A stretch of 64,000 nucleotides of DNA from Rhodothermales bacterium (GTDB taxonomy: Bacteria; Bacteroidota; Rhodothermia; Rhodothermales; JANQRZ01): the NCBI GenBank assembly GCA_039944855.1, contig JBDUXZ010000021.1:47761-111760 (forward strand). Reading direction: 5' to 3'. The notes below the pieces were generated by a model. It was not told the origin of the DNA. It searched no databases and saw only the letters and a list, made by a program, of their open reading frames with translations. The translations under genes were made by a program, and so were the position numbers. Below are positions 9,617-21,068 of the stretch, piece after piece. Within the stretch, counting starts at the first letter, position 1; every line of letters starts with the position of its first letter.

Positions 9617-10519
9617 ATGCCTGATTCCACGATGAAGCTCGGCCTCGTTCAAATGGCGATGGGCGAGGACCCCGACGCCAACATGGCGAAGGCCGTTGAC
9701 GGCGTACGTGAAGCCGCTTCCGGCGGGGCCGAGGTGATCTGCCTGCCCGAGCTCTTCCGCTCGCGCTACTTCTGCCAGACCGAAGACGCCGCCCTCTTCG
9801 CCCTCGCCGAGCCCATCCCCGGCCCGAGCACGGAGACCTTCGCCGAGCTCTCCGCCGAACTCGACGTGACGATCGTGGCGAGCCTGTTCGAGCGGCGGGC
9901 CGCCGGGCTCTACCACAACACCGCGGCCGTGCTCGACGGCTCGCGCGGCTACGTCGGGAAGTACCGCAAGATGCACATCCCCGACGACCCCCGCTTCTAC
10001 GAGAAGTTCTACTTCACGCCCGGCGACCTCGGCTTCAAGAGCTTCGCGACCGACCACGGCGACCTCGGCGTGCTGATCTGCTGGGACCAGTGGTACCCCG
10101 AGGCCGCGCGGCTGACGGCGCTCCAGGGCGCCCAAGTTCTGTTTTATCCCACAGCCATCGGCTGGCAGCGGTACGAGAAAGAGAGCCACGGCGGCCCGCA
10201 GCGCGATGCGTGGATCACCTCGCAGCGCGCCCACGCGATCGCGAATGGCTGCTACGTCGTCTCCGTCAACCGCACCGGCTTCGAGCCAGCACCGGATGCC
10301 GCCGACGCCGACGATGGCATCGAGTTCTGGGGCAGCAGCTTCGTCGTCGCGCCGAACGGGCAGATCCTCGCGCAGGCGGGGACTGACGAGGAAACCGTGC
10401 TGCTCGTCGACGCCGAACTCGGCGAGATCGAGGCGCTCCGCCACGGCTGGCCGTTCTTCCGCGACCGCCGCATCGACGCCTACGCGCCGCTCACCCGCCG
10501 CTTCATCGACTCGGACTGA
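9617..10519 (+). CDS. aguB: N-carbamoylputrescine amidase
   Basis: 300 residues of the carbon-nitrogen hydrolase (nitrilase) superfamily. It hydrolyses N-carbamoylputrescine to putrescine, CO2 and ammonia. The catalytic triad is visible: E45 in ICLPELF, K118 in GKYRKMHIPDD and C155 in VLICWDQWYPE. The FRSRYFCQTED and FYPTAIGWQ segments are characteristic of AguB rather than of other nitrilases. It stands between speA and aguA, which supply arginine decarboxylase and agmatine deiminase, so the pathway assignment is strong. ATG 9617 is used; a second ATG six codons in (MKLGLVQM) is an alternative. Confidence 0.95.
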   Translation: MPDSTMKLGLVQMAMGEDPDANMAKAVDGVREAASGGAEVICLPELFRSRYFCQTEDAALFALAEPIPGPSTETFAELSAELDVTIVASLFERRAAGLYHNTAAVLDGSRGYVGKYRKMHIPDDPRFYEKFYFTPGDLGFKSFATDHGDLGVLICWDQWYPEAARLTALQGAQVLFYPTAIGWQRYEKESHGGPQRDAWITSQRAHAIANGCYVVSVNRTGFEPAPDAADADDGIEFWGSSFVVAPNGQILAQAGTDEETVLLVDAELGEIEALRHGWPFFRDRRIDAYAPLTRRFIDSD

Positions 10520-10543
10520 CCCGCCGGGCGCTCGCTTCCCGCC

Positions 10544-10571
10544 GTACAGACGCAGCATGCTGCGTCTCTGC
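10544..10571 (+). repeat. Dispersed 28-bp palindrome in the aguA leader
   Basis: An imperfect palindrome centred on GCATGC, with outer half GTACAGACGCAGC and inner core GACGCAGCATGCTGCGTC. It ends 10 nt before the aguA ATG. Read toward the gene it has the GTACAG arm first and CTCTGCC last, the same polarity as the other leader copies (29,553; 34,978; 41,525). It could form a hairpin in the mRNA immediately before the start codon. Confidence 0.85.
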
Positions 10572-10581
10572 CTCTCGCTTC

Positions 10582-11649
10582 ATGTCCACTGATTCTCCCC
10601 TTTTCACTCCCGGCAGTCCTGCCGCCCGCGGCTACCGGATGCCCGCCGAGTGGGAGCCCCACGCCGGCACGTGGATCACCTGGCCCCACTTCGAGGGCAC
10701 GTGGCCCGGCAAGCTCGACGCCGTCGTCCCCACGTACGTCGAGATCGCGAGGGCACTTTCGGCGGGCGAGACGGTCCACATCAACGTGCTCGACGAGGCG
10801 GCCGAAGAGGTCGTCGGCTCACTCCTCCGGCTCGCTGGGATTGGCGGCGACGTCCGCCTCCACCGGATCCCGACGGACAACGAGTGGGTCCGCGACTACG
10901 GCGCGATCTTCGTCACGAACGGCGCGGGCGAGCGCCTCGCGACGGATTGGCGGTTCAACAACTGGGGCGAGAAATACCCCGACTTCGCCCTCGACAACCT
11001 CGTCCCCGAGCGGATGGCCGAGCTCGTCGGCACGCCGCGCGAGGCGTTCGACTTCATCCTCGAAGGCGGCTCGATCGAAGTCAACGGCGACGGGCTGCTG
11101 CTGACGACGGAGGCGTGCCTGCTCAACCCGAATCGCAACCCCGGCACGTCGAAGGAAGAGATCGAGCGGCGGCTTCGCGATGCGTTCGGCGTGCGCGAGA
11201 TCCTCTGGCTCGGCGACGGCATCGTCGGCGACGACACCGACGGCCACATCGACGACCTCACGCGGTTCTTGAATCCGAACACCGTCGTGACGGTCGTGGA
11301 GGACGACCCGAGCGACGTGAACTACGAACCGCTCCGCGAGAATCTGGGCCGACTCCGCGCCCTCAACCGTTTCGAAGTCGTCGAGCTGCCGATGCCCGCG
11401 CCGGTGCAGTGGGAGGGCGAGCGGCTGCCCGCGTCGTACGCCAACTTCTACATCGGCAACCGCGCCGTCCTCCTCCCCGCCTTCGATGACCCCGCCGACC
11501 GCGTCGCGCAGGAGACCCTGCAACGGTACTTCCCCGACCGCGTCGTCACGCCCATCGACTGCCGCGATCTCGTGTGGGGGCTCGGCGCATTCCACTGCCT
11601 CACGCAGCAAATCCCCGCCGGGAACGACGCTACGCTGAGGCAACGGTAG
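10582..11649 (+). CDS. aguA: Agmatine deiminase
   Basis: 355 residues of the peptidyl-arginine-deiminase-like family. It converts agmatine to N-carbamoylputrescine, the substrate of the upstream aguB product. Seen: YRMPAEWEPHAGTWITWPH near the N-terminus, NEWVRDYG near 103, EGGSIEVNGDG near 161, DGHIDDLTRF near 220 and the catalytic cysteine C339 in LGAFHCLTQQIP. ATG 10582 lies just after the palindromic repeat. The stop (11647-11649) falls inside another copy of that repeat family shared with the convergent P450 gene. Confidence 0.95.
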   Translation: MSTDSPLFTPGSPAARGYRMPAEWEPHAGTWITWPHFEGTWPGKLDAVVPTYVEIARALSAGETVHINVLDEAAEEVVGSLLRLAGIGGDVRLHRIPTDNEWVRDYGAIFVTNGAGERLATDWRFNNWGEKYPDFALDNLVPERMAELVGTPREAFDFILEGGSIEVNGDGLLLTTEACLLNPNRNPGTSKEEIERRLRDAFGVREILWLGDGIVGDDTDGHIDDLTRFLNPNTVVTVVEDDPSDVNYEPLRENLGRLRALNRFEVVELPMPAPVQWEGERLPASYANFYIGNRAVLLPAFDDPADRVAQETLQRYFPDRVVTPIDCRDLVWGLGAFHCLTQQIPAGNDATLRQR

Positions 11650-11673
11650 AGTCGCAGCGCGCTGCGACCCTAC
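11646..11673. repeat. Diverged palindrome between convergent aguA and P450 ends
   Basis: A 28-nt palindrome of the same family as 10,544, with core TCGCAGCGCGCTGCGA and outer GTAG/CTAC arms. It contains the stop codons of both aguA (plus) and the P450 gene (minus). Here it probably acts as a bidirectional transcription terminator. Confidence 0.75.
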
Positions 11674-13058
11674 GGCGACGTGCTCTGCTGCAGGGTCTGG
11701 GACTCCTCCGTGGAGACCGGTTCGCGGCGGTGCGCGATGACGGGGACGGAGCGGCCCGGCCGCAGCGTAACGCTCGGCTGGAGTGGGATCGGCTGATCGT
11801 CGGCGAGGCGGAGCCGCCACCGCTGGGCCAGCGTTGCGGTGACGAGCACGCCTTCCATCCACGCGAACTGCTCGCCGATGCAGCCGCGCGGGCCGGCGCT
11901 GAAGGGGAGGAAGGCGAACTTGTGCCGCTTGATGTCGGCCTCGGGCGCAAAGCGGTCGGGGTCGAAGGTCTCCGGGTTGGCCCAGAGCCGGGCGTCGTGG
12001 TGGAGGACGTAGGGGCTGATCGTGAGGATGGACCCCTCGGGGATGCGGTGGCCGCCGAGGACCGTGTCGCGCACGGCGAGGCGGCTGATGGCCCACGCGG
12101 GAGGGTAGAGCCGGAGCGCTTCGCTGAACACTTGGCGCGTGAATCCCAGCTCGCGGAGGTCGTCGAACGTCGCGGGGCGGTCGCCGAGCACGGCGTCGAC
12201 CTCGGCGTGGAGGCGGGCGGCGACGTCGGGATGGCGGGCGAGGAGGACGTGGGTCCACGTGAGCGCGTTCGCCGTCGTCTCGTGGCCGGCGAGGAACAGC
12301 GTCATCACCTCGTCGCGGACCTCAGCGTCGGTGAGGTGGGCGCCGGTGTCCTCATCCTGCGCTTCGAGGAGGAGGCCGAGGAGGTCGGGGCGCGGGCGGC
12401 GCTCGGCGCGGCGCGCCTCGATGATGCCGTAGACGACGCGGTCGAGGTCGGCGCGGGCGCGGCGGACGCGGCGGCTATCGGGGAGCGGGAGCTTGAGGAG
12501 AGCGTCGGCGAACGGGTTCATCATCCGGCGTCGGAAGACACGCATCGCCGTGTCGAGCGCGCGGCTGATCCGCGTCACGGCCCACTCGACGTGGGCGCCG
12601 AAGAGGGTCTCGGCGGCGATCTCGAGCGTGAGCCGCATCATCTCGCGGTCGAGCGCGAAGACCTCGCCGTCGTGCCAGCCCGCGGCGGTCCGCTCGGTGA
12701 GGCGCGTCATCGTATCGGCGTAGGCGCGGAGCCGGTGATGGTGGAACGCCGGGAGGATGAGCTTGCGGTGCTGCCGGTGCAGCGGGTCCTCGCTCGTCAG
12801 CAGGCCCTCGCCGAGCACGACCTTCGTCCGCTGGAGGATGGGGCTTTTGGTGAACGCGTCGGTCGGCGTCGTGAGGAGCTCCTTGACGAGTTCCGGGTCG
12901 GCGACGAGGTAGAACGGCCGGAGGCCGGTGTCGGCCTGGACGAGGGCGCCGCCGGTCGCCGCCATCCGTCCGAACGTGCCGAGCGGGTCACGCTGCATCT
13001 CCAGGAGCAGCTGGCCGGGGAAGCGCGCGGGGTACGTCGTCTTGGTGAAGAACGGCAT
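11670..13058 (-). CDS. Cytochrome P450
   Basis: 462 residues from ATG 13058 ([15 protein letters not shown]), the usual length for a soluble bacterial P450. The longer upstream frame is rejected because it runs into the acsA promoter region. Seen: I-helix oxygen-binding motif [12 protein letters not shown], the ExxR motif in EALRLYPP, and the haem-ligand loop [14 protein letters not shown] with C393 as thiolate ligand. The sequence pattern ([27 protein letters not shown]) resembles CYP102/CYP4-like class enzymes that hydroxylate fatty acids or terpenoids/carotenoids; the substrate is not deducible. No ferredoxin or reductase gene is adjacent. It lies divergent from acsA. Confidence 0.93.
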   Translation of the reverse strand: MPFFTKTTYPARFPGQLLLEMQRDPLGTFGRMAATGGALVQADTGLRPFYLVADPELVKELLTTPTDAFTKSPILQRTKVVLGEGLLTSEDPLHRQHRKLILPAFHHHRLRAYADTMTRLTERTAAGWHDGEVFALDREMMRLTLEIAAETLFGAHVEWAVTRISRALDTAMRVFRRRMMNPFADALLKLPLPDSRRVRRARADLDRVVYGIIEARRAERRPRPDLLGLLLEAQDEDTGAHLTDAEVRDEVMTLFLAGHETTANALTWTHVLLARHPDVAARLHAEVDAVLGDRPATFDDLRELGFTRQVFSEALRLYPPAWAISRLAVRDTVLGGHRIPEGSILTISPYVLHHDARLWANPETFDPDRFAPEADIKRHKFAFLPFSAGPRGCIGEQFAWMEGVLVTATLAQRWRLRLADDQPIPLQPSVTLRPGRSVPVIAHRREPVSTEESQTLQQSTSP

Positions 13059-13254
13059 GGGAGCAGGGGCTGAGGATGGGGCATTGTACGCACGGGACGG
13101 CTCGTTATGTCCGCGCTCGGAGGGCAAAAAACGAGCGCATCGTTCTGTCATCGCCTGCCGGCGCCTCGACGAGCGGGATCCGGCTCCACCGATTATTAGT
13201 GCACAGAGTACCTTCTGTTTTCTCCGCCCCTCTGCACTTCAACAGGACCCCGCG

Positions 13255-15240
<1,986 letters not shown>

Positions 15241-15246
15241 CTCGGC

Positions 15247-16632
15247 CTACTCGGGCAGCAGCCGGCCGCTGAGGGCGAGCAACTCGACCTCGGCCTGCTT
15301 CGCCTCGAACACGGCAGCGACGAGACGGCTCTGCGCGTCGATGAGGGCACGTTGTACCTCGCGTAGCTCCAGCGACGTGCTCACGCCGAGCCGGAACCGT
15401 TCGAGCGCGACGGTCACGTTCTGCCGCGCCGCGTCGGCGTTCGCCTCTTCGAGCGCGACGAGGAGCAGGCTCCGCTCGTACACGGCGAAGGTGCTTTCCA
15501 GCGCTGTCAGGAGCGCCGTCCGCGTCTGATCCACGACGAGCGCCTGCTGCCGCTGCCGGAGCGCGGCGTTCCCGAGCCGCCGCCGCCGCTGGAACCCGTC
15601 GAAGAGATCGAACGTGGCGGTGAGCCCGTACGTGAAGCCGCCGGCCTGGCCGGGCGTGAGGCCGATGGGGTCGGTGACCTGGTCGAACACGTAGCCGGCG
15701 GTGAGGTCGACGCGGGGCCAGAACTCGCGGCGGACGGCCGTGCGGTCTAGCTCGGCCGCCTCTTCCGACGCGCGCGCGGCGCGGAGGTCGGGCGCGTCGA
15801 GCGCGTCGGCTTCGAGCATCCCGAGCGCGAGCGTCGTGTCGACGGCGACGGAATCGGTCACGCGGAAGGCGGCGTCGGTGCGGTCGATGAGTTGGTTGAG
15901 GAGGGCCTTCGACTGCGCGAGCGCGTTCTGCTGGCGGAGGAGGACGGCGCGGTCGGCATTGAGATCGACGAGCGCGCGGCGGACTTCGAGGTCGGATGCG
16001 GCGCCCACGTCGCGGCGGCGTGTGGCGATCTGCAAGCGCTCCTCGGAGAGCGCGACGGCTTCGCGCAGCACGAGGAGCTGGTCCTGCTGCCGGGCGATGT
16101 CGAAGTACGTCACGTACGCGTCGGCGAGCACGGCCTCGGCCGTGGCCTCGGCATCGAAGGCGCGCGCCTCGGCGAGGGATTGGAGCCGGCGGTAGCGGGC
16201 GACGCGGGCGAGCCCCTCGAAGACCGTCACGCGCGCGCCCGCCGCGAGGTCGAGCGAGTAGTCGCTGCTGCGGTCGATCTGCGTGGCGCCGCCGAACGAG
16301 GCGAGCCGCCGCTGCGTCGCCGTGAGGCTGACGGTCGGGAGGAAGTCGGCATTCCCGAGCGAGGCGTCGTTGTCGGCGATCTCGCGTTCCAACCGGGCGA
16401 TCACGACGGTCGGGTTCTGGTCGAGGACGAGGGCCGTCACCTCGGCGAGCGTGAGGAGCGGGAGCATGTCGGCCGGCACGGCCGTGACGGCGAACGGCTC
16501 TGGCGGCAGGAACGGGCCGAGCGAGTCCGCCGGGACCTGCGCGAGGGCGGGTACGGCGAGGAGGAGAGCGAGAACGAACGGGATAACTGTCTCGAGTTTT
16601 GAGGTACAGCGAACCCCCTTTGCCCTTGTCAT
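15247..16632 (-). CDS. TolC-family outer membrane efflux protein
   Basis: 461 residues with a signal peptide (ETVIPFVLALLLAVPALA, cut near AQ) and two copies of the outer-membrane-efflux alpha/beta domain (LTLAEVTALVLDQNP; DLFDGFQRRRRLGNAALRQ; ERFRLGVSTSLELREVQ). It forms the trimeric outer-membrane duct of a tripartite pump. It is last in an operon with the adaptor (19,959) and RND pump (16,752). The only suitable start, ATG 16632, lies inside the end of the 16,628-16,719 inverted repeat, so the repeat supplies the first codons (MTRAK). A longer frame upstream is antisense to the pump gene and is rejected. Confidence 0.92.
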   Translation of the reverse strand: MTRAKGVRCTSKLETVIPFVLALLLAVPALAQVPADSLGPFLPPEPFAVTAVPADMLPLLTLAEVTALVLDQNPTVVIARLEREIADNDASLGNADFLPTVSLTATQRRLASFGGATQIDRSSDYSLDLAAGARVTVFEGLARVARYRRLQSLAEARAFDAEATAEAVLADAYVTYFDIARQQDQLLVLREAVALSEERLQIATRRRDVGAASDLEVRRALVDLNADRAVLLRQQNALAQSKALLNQLIDRTDAAFRVTDSVAVDTTLALGMLEADALDAPDLRAARASEEAAELDRTAVRREFWPRVDLTAGYVFDQVTDPIGLTPGQAGGFTYGLTATFDLFDGFQRRRRLGNAALRQRQQALVVDQTRTALLTALESTFAVYERSLLLVALEEANADAARQNVTVALERFRLGVSTSLELREVQRALIDAQSRLVAAVFEAKQAEVELLALSGRLLPE

Positions 16633-16719
16633 CCTGAGCGAAGTCGAAGGATCTCTAGGGAGACTGCCCGGAGAGATCCTTCGACTTCGCTCGCTGACGC
16701 TCCCTCCGCTCAGGATGAC
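16628..16719. repeat. VILSEVEG-type dispersed inverted repeat
   Basis: Ends are the 11-bp perfect inverted repeats GTCATCCTGAG (16628-16638) and CTCAGGATGAC (16709-16719). The inner segments GCGAAGTCGAAGGATCT and AGATCCTTCGACTTCGC also pair. The element is of the widely dispersed kind that translates as VILSEVEGS/LRMT in many bacteria. It fills the gap between the RND pump stop and the outer-membrane gene, and supplies the start codon of the latter. Confidence 0.9.
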
Positions 16720-16751
16720 GAAGCATAGAGCACGACTCGGGTTGACTATGT

Positions 16752-19700
16752 TCACGCCGTCGCCGTCTGGGCGGAGGGGAGCGCGGCGTCGAGCGCCTCG
16801 CCGTCGCCGCCGTAGGCGTCCTCGATCACCGGGGCGAGCTCTCGCCGCGTGAGGTACGGGTAGACCGCCGGGATCACGTACAGCGTCAGCCCCGTCCCGA
16901 CGAGGAGGCCGCCGATGATCGCGATCCCCATCGGCATCCGGCTCGACGCGCCCGCGCCGAGGGCGAGCGCGATCGGGAGGGTACCGAGGATGGTCGAGGC
17001 CGTCGTCATCAGGATCGGGCGGAAGCGGGCCGCCGCCGCATCCAGCGAGGCCTCGCGGATGGAGCGGCCGGCGGCGCGGCGCTGGTTGGCGAATTCGACG
17101 ATCAGGATCGCGTTCTTCGTCACGAGCCCGACGAGCATCACGATCCCGATCTGGCTGAAGATGTTGAGCGACTGCCCGAAATACCACAGGAAGAGGAGCG
17201 CGCCGGCGAGGGCGAGAGGGACCGTGAGGAGGATCGTGAACGGGTCGCGGAAGCTCTCGAACTGCGCCGCGAGCACGAGGTAGATCATCAGCAGGGCGAG
17301 GAGGAACACGAAGAGCACGCTGCCCGAGCTCTCGCGGAAGTCGCGGCTCTCGCCCGCGAGCGTCGTCGAGAACGACTCCGGCAGCACCTCGGCGGCGACG
17401 GCGTCCATCGCATCGAGCCCGGCTTCGAGCGTCGTGCCCGGCGCGAGCGCGGCGCTGACCGTCGCCGAGACGAAGCGGTTGTAGCGGTAGAGCTGCGGCG
17501 GCGCGCTCTCCTCGCGCACCGACACGAGCCCGTCGAGCGGGACCGGCTCGCCCGTCGCGGCGCGGACGTAGAGGTTCGTGAGGTCGATCGTCTCGTTGCG
17601 GTCGCCGCGCTCGACCTGGGAGATGATCTGGTACTGCTGCCCGTTGCGGACGAAGAACCCGAGGCGCGACTCGGCAAGCGCGAGTTGGAGCGTCTGCGAC
17701 ACGTCGCGCACCGACACGCCGACCTTCTCCGCTCGGGCCCGGTCGATCTCGACGCGGAGTTCGGGCTTGGAGAACTTGAGGTTCACGTCGACGAACGCGA
17801 AGGCCTCGCTCTGCTGCGCCCGGTCCATGAACTCGGGCAGCGTCGCTTCGAGCGCGGCGAAGCTCGGGGCCTGCAAGACGTACTGCACCGGCAGCCCACC
17901 GCCGCGGCCGACCGAGATCGTCGGCTCTTGGGAGACGAACGTCCGCGCCCCCGTCAGCCCGCCGACCGCCGTGCCGAGCGCGTCGGCGATCGCCTGCTGC
18001 GAGCGCTCGCGTTCCGCCGGCTCGACGAGGCGGAGCCGGGCGAACGCCGAGTTCGTCGAGCGCCCGCCGAAGCCCGGCGAGGTGACGGTGATCAGCGCCG
18101 CCGTCTCCGGCACCTCGTCCTCCACGACGCCGATCATCCCATCCACGAACGCGTCCATATAGTCGAACGTCGCGCCCTCGGGTGCCGTCGCGAAGAGGCG
18201 GAGGCCGCTGCGGTCTTCGAGCGGCGCGAGCTCTTCGGGAAGCGTGCGGAAGATCACGACGACGAGGAGGATGCTCGCCACGAACGCGAGCGGCGCGGCC
18301 CATCGCCGGGCGACGAACCCTTCGAGCGAGCGCCGGTAGCCCTCGGTCAGCCGCTGGAAGAACGGCTCGGTCTTGCGGTAGAGCCACGGCTGCACGGCGC
18401 GCTTCTTCAGCAGCTTCGTCGCCAGCATCGGCGCGAGCGTGAGCGCGACGAACGACGAGATCACGACGGCCCCCATCAGCACGAGCCCGAACTCGCGGAA
18501 GAGCCGCCCGACGAGCCCGTCGAGGAATACGATGGGGAGCAGCACCGAGACGAGCGCGAGCGTCGTCGCGATGACGGCGAAGAAGATCTCCTTCGTCCCG
18601 AGGATGCCCGCCGGGACCGGCTCGTGGCCGGCCTCGATCTTGGCGTAGATATTCTCCAGTACGACGATCGCGTCGTCCACCACGAGCCCGATCGCGAGGA
18701 CGAGGGCGAGGAGCGTGAGGATGTTGATCGAGAAGCCGAAGAGCCACATCACCGCGAACGCGCCGACGAGCGAGATCGGGATGACGACGATGGGGACGAG
18801 CGTGGTGCGCCAGTCGCGGAGGAAGAGGAAGATGACGAGGATGACAAGCCCGAGCGCGAGGAAGATCGTCTGCTGCACCTCGCTGATGGAATTGCGGATC
18901 TGCGTCGTCTGGTCGAACCCGATGCCGAGGCGGAGGTCGGCGGGCATGTCGGCTTTGATCGGTTCGAGCCGCTCGTAGAACTCGTCGACAATCGCGATGT
19001 AGTTGGCGCCCGGAAGCGGCCGGAGCACGACGCCGACCATCGGCGTGCCGTCGCGCTTAAGCACGGTCCGCTCGTTCTCCGCCCCGAGCTCGGCGCGGCC
19101 GACGTCGCCGAGCCGGACGAGCTGGTCGCCCGCCCGCTTGACGATGAGGTTCTGGAACTCCTCGACAGTCTGCAGGCGGCCCATCGTCCGCACGGTCAGC
19201 GCCACGCTCTCGCCCTCGATCTGGCCCGTCGGCAGCTCGACGTTCTGCGCGGTGAGCGCCCGCTGCACGTCGAGTGGCGTGAGCTGGTACGCGGCGAGGC
19301 GGGCGGGGTCGAGCCAGAGCCGCATCGCCCAGCGCTTCTCGCCCCAGATGTCGACGCGGGCGACGCCGGAGATCGTCTGGAGCCGCTCTTTGAACAGGTT
19401 CTCGGCGATGTCCGAGAGCTCGAGCAGGCTCCGCTCGTCGCTCGCGATGTTGAGGAAGACGATGGGGTCGCCGTCGGCGTCGGCCTTCGCCACGCGCGGC
19501 GGGTCGGCGTCGGGCGGGAGGTTGCCGACGGCGCGGCTGACGCGGTCGCGCACGTCGTTGGCCGCCCGTTCGAGGTCAGTCCCGAGGTCGAACTCGACGG
19601 TGATGTTGCTCGACCCGTCGCTCGACTGCGACGTCAGCGTGCGGATCCCGTCGATCCCGTTGATCTGCTCTTCGAGCGGCTCGGTGATCTGCGCGTCGAT

Positions 19701-19874
19701 CACGTCGGCGTTCGCCCCTCGGTAGCTCGTCGAGACCGAGATCACGGGCGGATCGACAGCCGGATACTCCCGCACGCCGAGCCGCGTGAACCCGAGCACC
19801 CCGAACAGGATGATGACGAGCGAGAACACCGTCGCGAGGACGGGCCGCCGGATCGAGAGGGCGTAGAGGGTCAC
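16752..19874 (-). CDS. RND efflux pump, HAE1-type inner membrane transporter
   Basis: 1,040 residues from GTG 19874 (VTLYALSIRRPVLATVF). The ATG at 19928 would add residues encoded by the iterated AATCA repeat, so the GTG is preferred. Proton-driven exporter of the AcrB/MexB class, 12 membrane segments with two large periplasmic loops. Seen: N-terminal SIRRPVLATVFSLV helix, the TM4 motif LAIGLVVDDAIVVLEN with the paired aspartates of proton relay, FRDPFTILLTVPLALAG in the second half, and TKNAILIVEFANQRRAAG. It is the second gene of the adaptor-pump-outer membrane operon. Substrates cannot be read from sequence. Confidence 0.95.
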   Translation of the reverse strand: MTLYALSIRRPVLATVFSLVIILFGVLGFTRLGVREYPAVDPPVISVSTSYRGANADVIDAQITEPLEEQINGIDGIRTLTSQSSDGSSNITVEFDLGTDLERAANDVRDRVSRAVGNLPPDADPPRVAKADADGDPIVFLNIASDERSLLELSDIAENLFKERLQTISGVARVDIWGEKRWAMRLWLDPARLAAYQLTPLDVQRALTAQNVELPTGQIEGESVALTVRTMGRLQTVEEFQNLIVKRAGDQLVRLGDVGRAELGAENERTVLKRDGTPMVGVVLRPLPGANYIAIVDEFYERLEPIKADMPADLRLGIGFDQTTQIRNSISEVQQTIFLALGLVILVIFLFLRDWRTTLVPIVVIPISLVGAFAVMWLFGFSINILTLLALVLAIGLVVDDAIVVLENIYAKIEAGHEPVPAGILGTKEIFFAVIATTLALVSVLLPIVFLDGLVGRLFREFGLVLMGAVVISSFVALTLAPMLATKLLKKRAVQPWLYRKTEPFFQRLTEGYRRSLEGFVARRWAAPLAFVASILLVVVIFRTLPEELAPLEDRSGLRLFATAPEGATFDYMDAFVDGMIGVVEDEVPETAALITVTSPGFGGRSTNSAFARLRLVEPAERERSQQAIADALGTAVGGLTGARTFVSQEPTISVGRGGGLPVQYVLQAPSFAALEATLPEFMDRAQQSEAFAFVDVNLKFSKPELRVEIDRARAEKVGVSVRDVSQTLQLALAESRLGFFVRNGQQYQIISQVERGDRNETIDLTNLYVRAATGEPVPLDGLVSVREESAPPQLYRYNRFVSATVSAALAPGTTLEAGLDAMDAVAAEVLPESFSTTLAGESRDFRESSGSVLFVFLLALLMIYLVLAAQFESFRDPFTILLTVPLALAGALLFLWYFGQSLNIFSQIGIVMLVGLVTKNAILIVEFANQRRAAGRSIREASLDAAAARFRPILMTTASTILGTLPIALALGAGASSRMPMGIAIIGGLLVGTGLTLYVIPAVYPYLTRRELAPVIEDAYGGDGEALDAALPSAQTATA

Positions 19875-19878
19875 GGCT

Positions 19879-19957
19879 ATTGGGTGATTGAATGACTGAG
19901 TGATTTGCTGATTTGGAGGTTGAATCACCCAATCAGCGAATCACTCGATCAGCGAAT
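19879..19957. repeat. Iterated TGATT/AATCA inverted-repeat spacer
   Basis: The gap between the adaptor gene and the RND gene consists of short words: GGGTGATTGAATGACTGAG and GTGATTTGCTGATT on one side (19879-19916), and AATCACCCAATCAGCGAATCA on the other (19923-19957). The two halves are imperfect inverted repeats rather than exact copies. The transcript could fold here between the two coding regions. Confidence 0.75.
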
Positions 19958-19958
19958 G

Positions 19959-21068
19959 TCAAAGCGTGCTCGTGACAGCGGCGGGGACCGGCTCCGAGGT
20001 CAGCCCATCGATGGACTCGATGCGGACGGTTTGGCCGGGACGGATCGACTGGAGCCCGCTCGTGATCACGGTGTCGCCCGGCGCGATGCCGTCGACGATC
20101 TGCACGGCGTCGTCCGTCCGCACGCCGGTCTCGACCGTCCGCGGCGTCGCCTTCCCGCCCTCGACGACCCACACCCGCTTGCCGCCCATCTCGGAGATCA
20201 CAGCGATGGCGGGGACGGGGAGGGCACCGGCGATCTCGTCCACGATCAGCTCCACGTCGGCGAAGGCGCCGGGGAGGAGGAGGCCGGTCGGGTTGTCGAC
20301 GCGGGCGCGGAGGAGGAGCGTCCGCGTGTCGAGGTCGACGCGGGGCTCGACGGCGTAGACCTCGCCCTCGAACGTGCCGGGCGCGCCGGCAATCGAGAAC
20401 AGCACGGCGTCGCCGGGGCGGACGCGGCCGGCGTAGCGCTCGGGCACGGAGAACTCCAGCTTCATCGGGCTCAGCGCCTGCAGCGAGGCGATCTCGGACT
20501 GCGGCGTGACGAAGGCACCCTCGCTCACGTAGCGCAGCCCGATCACGCCGGAGAACGGCGCGCGCACCTCGGTCTTGGCGATCTGCGCGTCGAGGAGGTC
20601 GACCTCGGCGCGGAGCACGTTCAGCTCGCCGAGCACACCGTCGTACTCGTCCTGGCTGACGCCGCCGATGTCGAGCAGCTTCCGCTGCCGGTTCTCGCGC
20701 GTGGCGGCGAGCTCGATCCGGGTGCGGAGCCGCTCGCGCTGGGCGCGCAGCTCGGCGTCGTTGATCTTGACGAGGAGCTGGCCCCGGCGGACGCGGCTGC
20801 CTTCCTGGAAGTAGATGTTCGTGACGCGGCCGGAGGTCTCCGCCGAGAGGTCCACGGCCTCGTCGGCCTGCAGGCTGCCCGTGGCGCGGATCCGGTCGCG
20901 CATCGTCTCGGGAGTGGCGACGTAGGCCGTCACGCGGGCGGGCTGCCCGCCGCGGGCGCCGGGCGGCGGTCCTTCCGGGCCATCAGAGCGCAGCTTCGGC
21001 CACGCGAGCAGGGCGAGGACGACGAGGGCGATCGCTGCGAAGAGGAGGCGCTTCTGCCAGGGCTTCAT
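19959..21068 (-). CDS. RND efflux periplasmic adaptor (membrane fusion protein)
   Basis: 369 residues from ATG 21068 (MKPWQKRLLFAAIALVV), which starts directly with the membrane anchor; an earlier ATG would put 24 hydrophilic residues before it. Seen: N-terminal hydrophobic anchor (12-27), a barrel-sandwich half-motif EAVDLSAETSGRVTNIYF, a coiled-coil hairpin (RAQRERLRTRIELAATREN...LNVLRAEVDLLDAQI), then VRAPFSGVIGLRYVSEG and beta-barrel/proximal domains. It links the RND pump to the TolC-like duct. First gene of the efflux operon; no adjacent regulator is visible. Confidence 0.93.
   Translation of the reverse strand: MKPWQKRLLFAAIALVVLALLAWPKLRSDGPEGPPPGARGGQPARVTAYVATPETMRDRIRATGSLQADEAVDLSAETSGRVTNIYFQEGSRVRRGQLLVKINDAELRAQRERLRTRIELAATRENRQRKLLDIGGVSQDEYDGVLGELNVLRAEVDLLDAQIAKTEVRAPFSGVIGLRYVSEGAFVTPQSEIASLQALSPMKLEFSVPERYAGRVRPGDAVLFSIAGAPGTFEGEVYAVEPRVDLDTRTLLLRARVDNPTGLLLPGAFADVELIVDEIAGALPVPAIAVISEMGGKRVWVVEGGKATPRTVETGVRTDDAVQIVDGIAPGDTVITSGLQSIRPGQTVRIESIDGLTSEPVPAAVTSTL

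Noticed and set aside
7577..10558. 993-codon minus-strand open frame across speA and aguB
   Set aside because: It is the antisense of two firmly identified genes. Its composition (Val/Glu/Arg/Leu-rich, no motif) is typical of antisense frames in high-GC DNA.
15247..18747. 1,166-residue reading of the TolC-like gene
   Set aside because: The N-terminal two thirds is antisense of the RND pump in another frame. Only the part after 16,632 carries a signal peptide and efflux domains.
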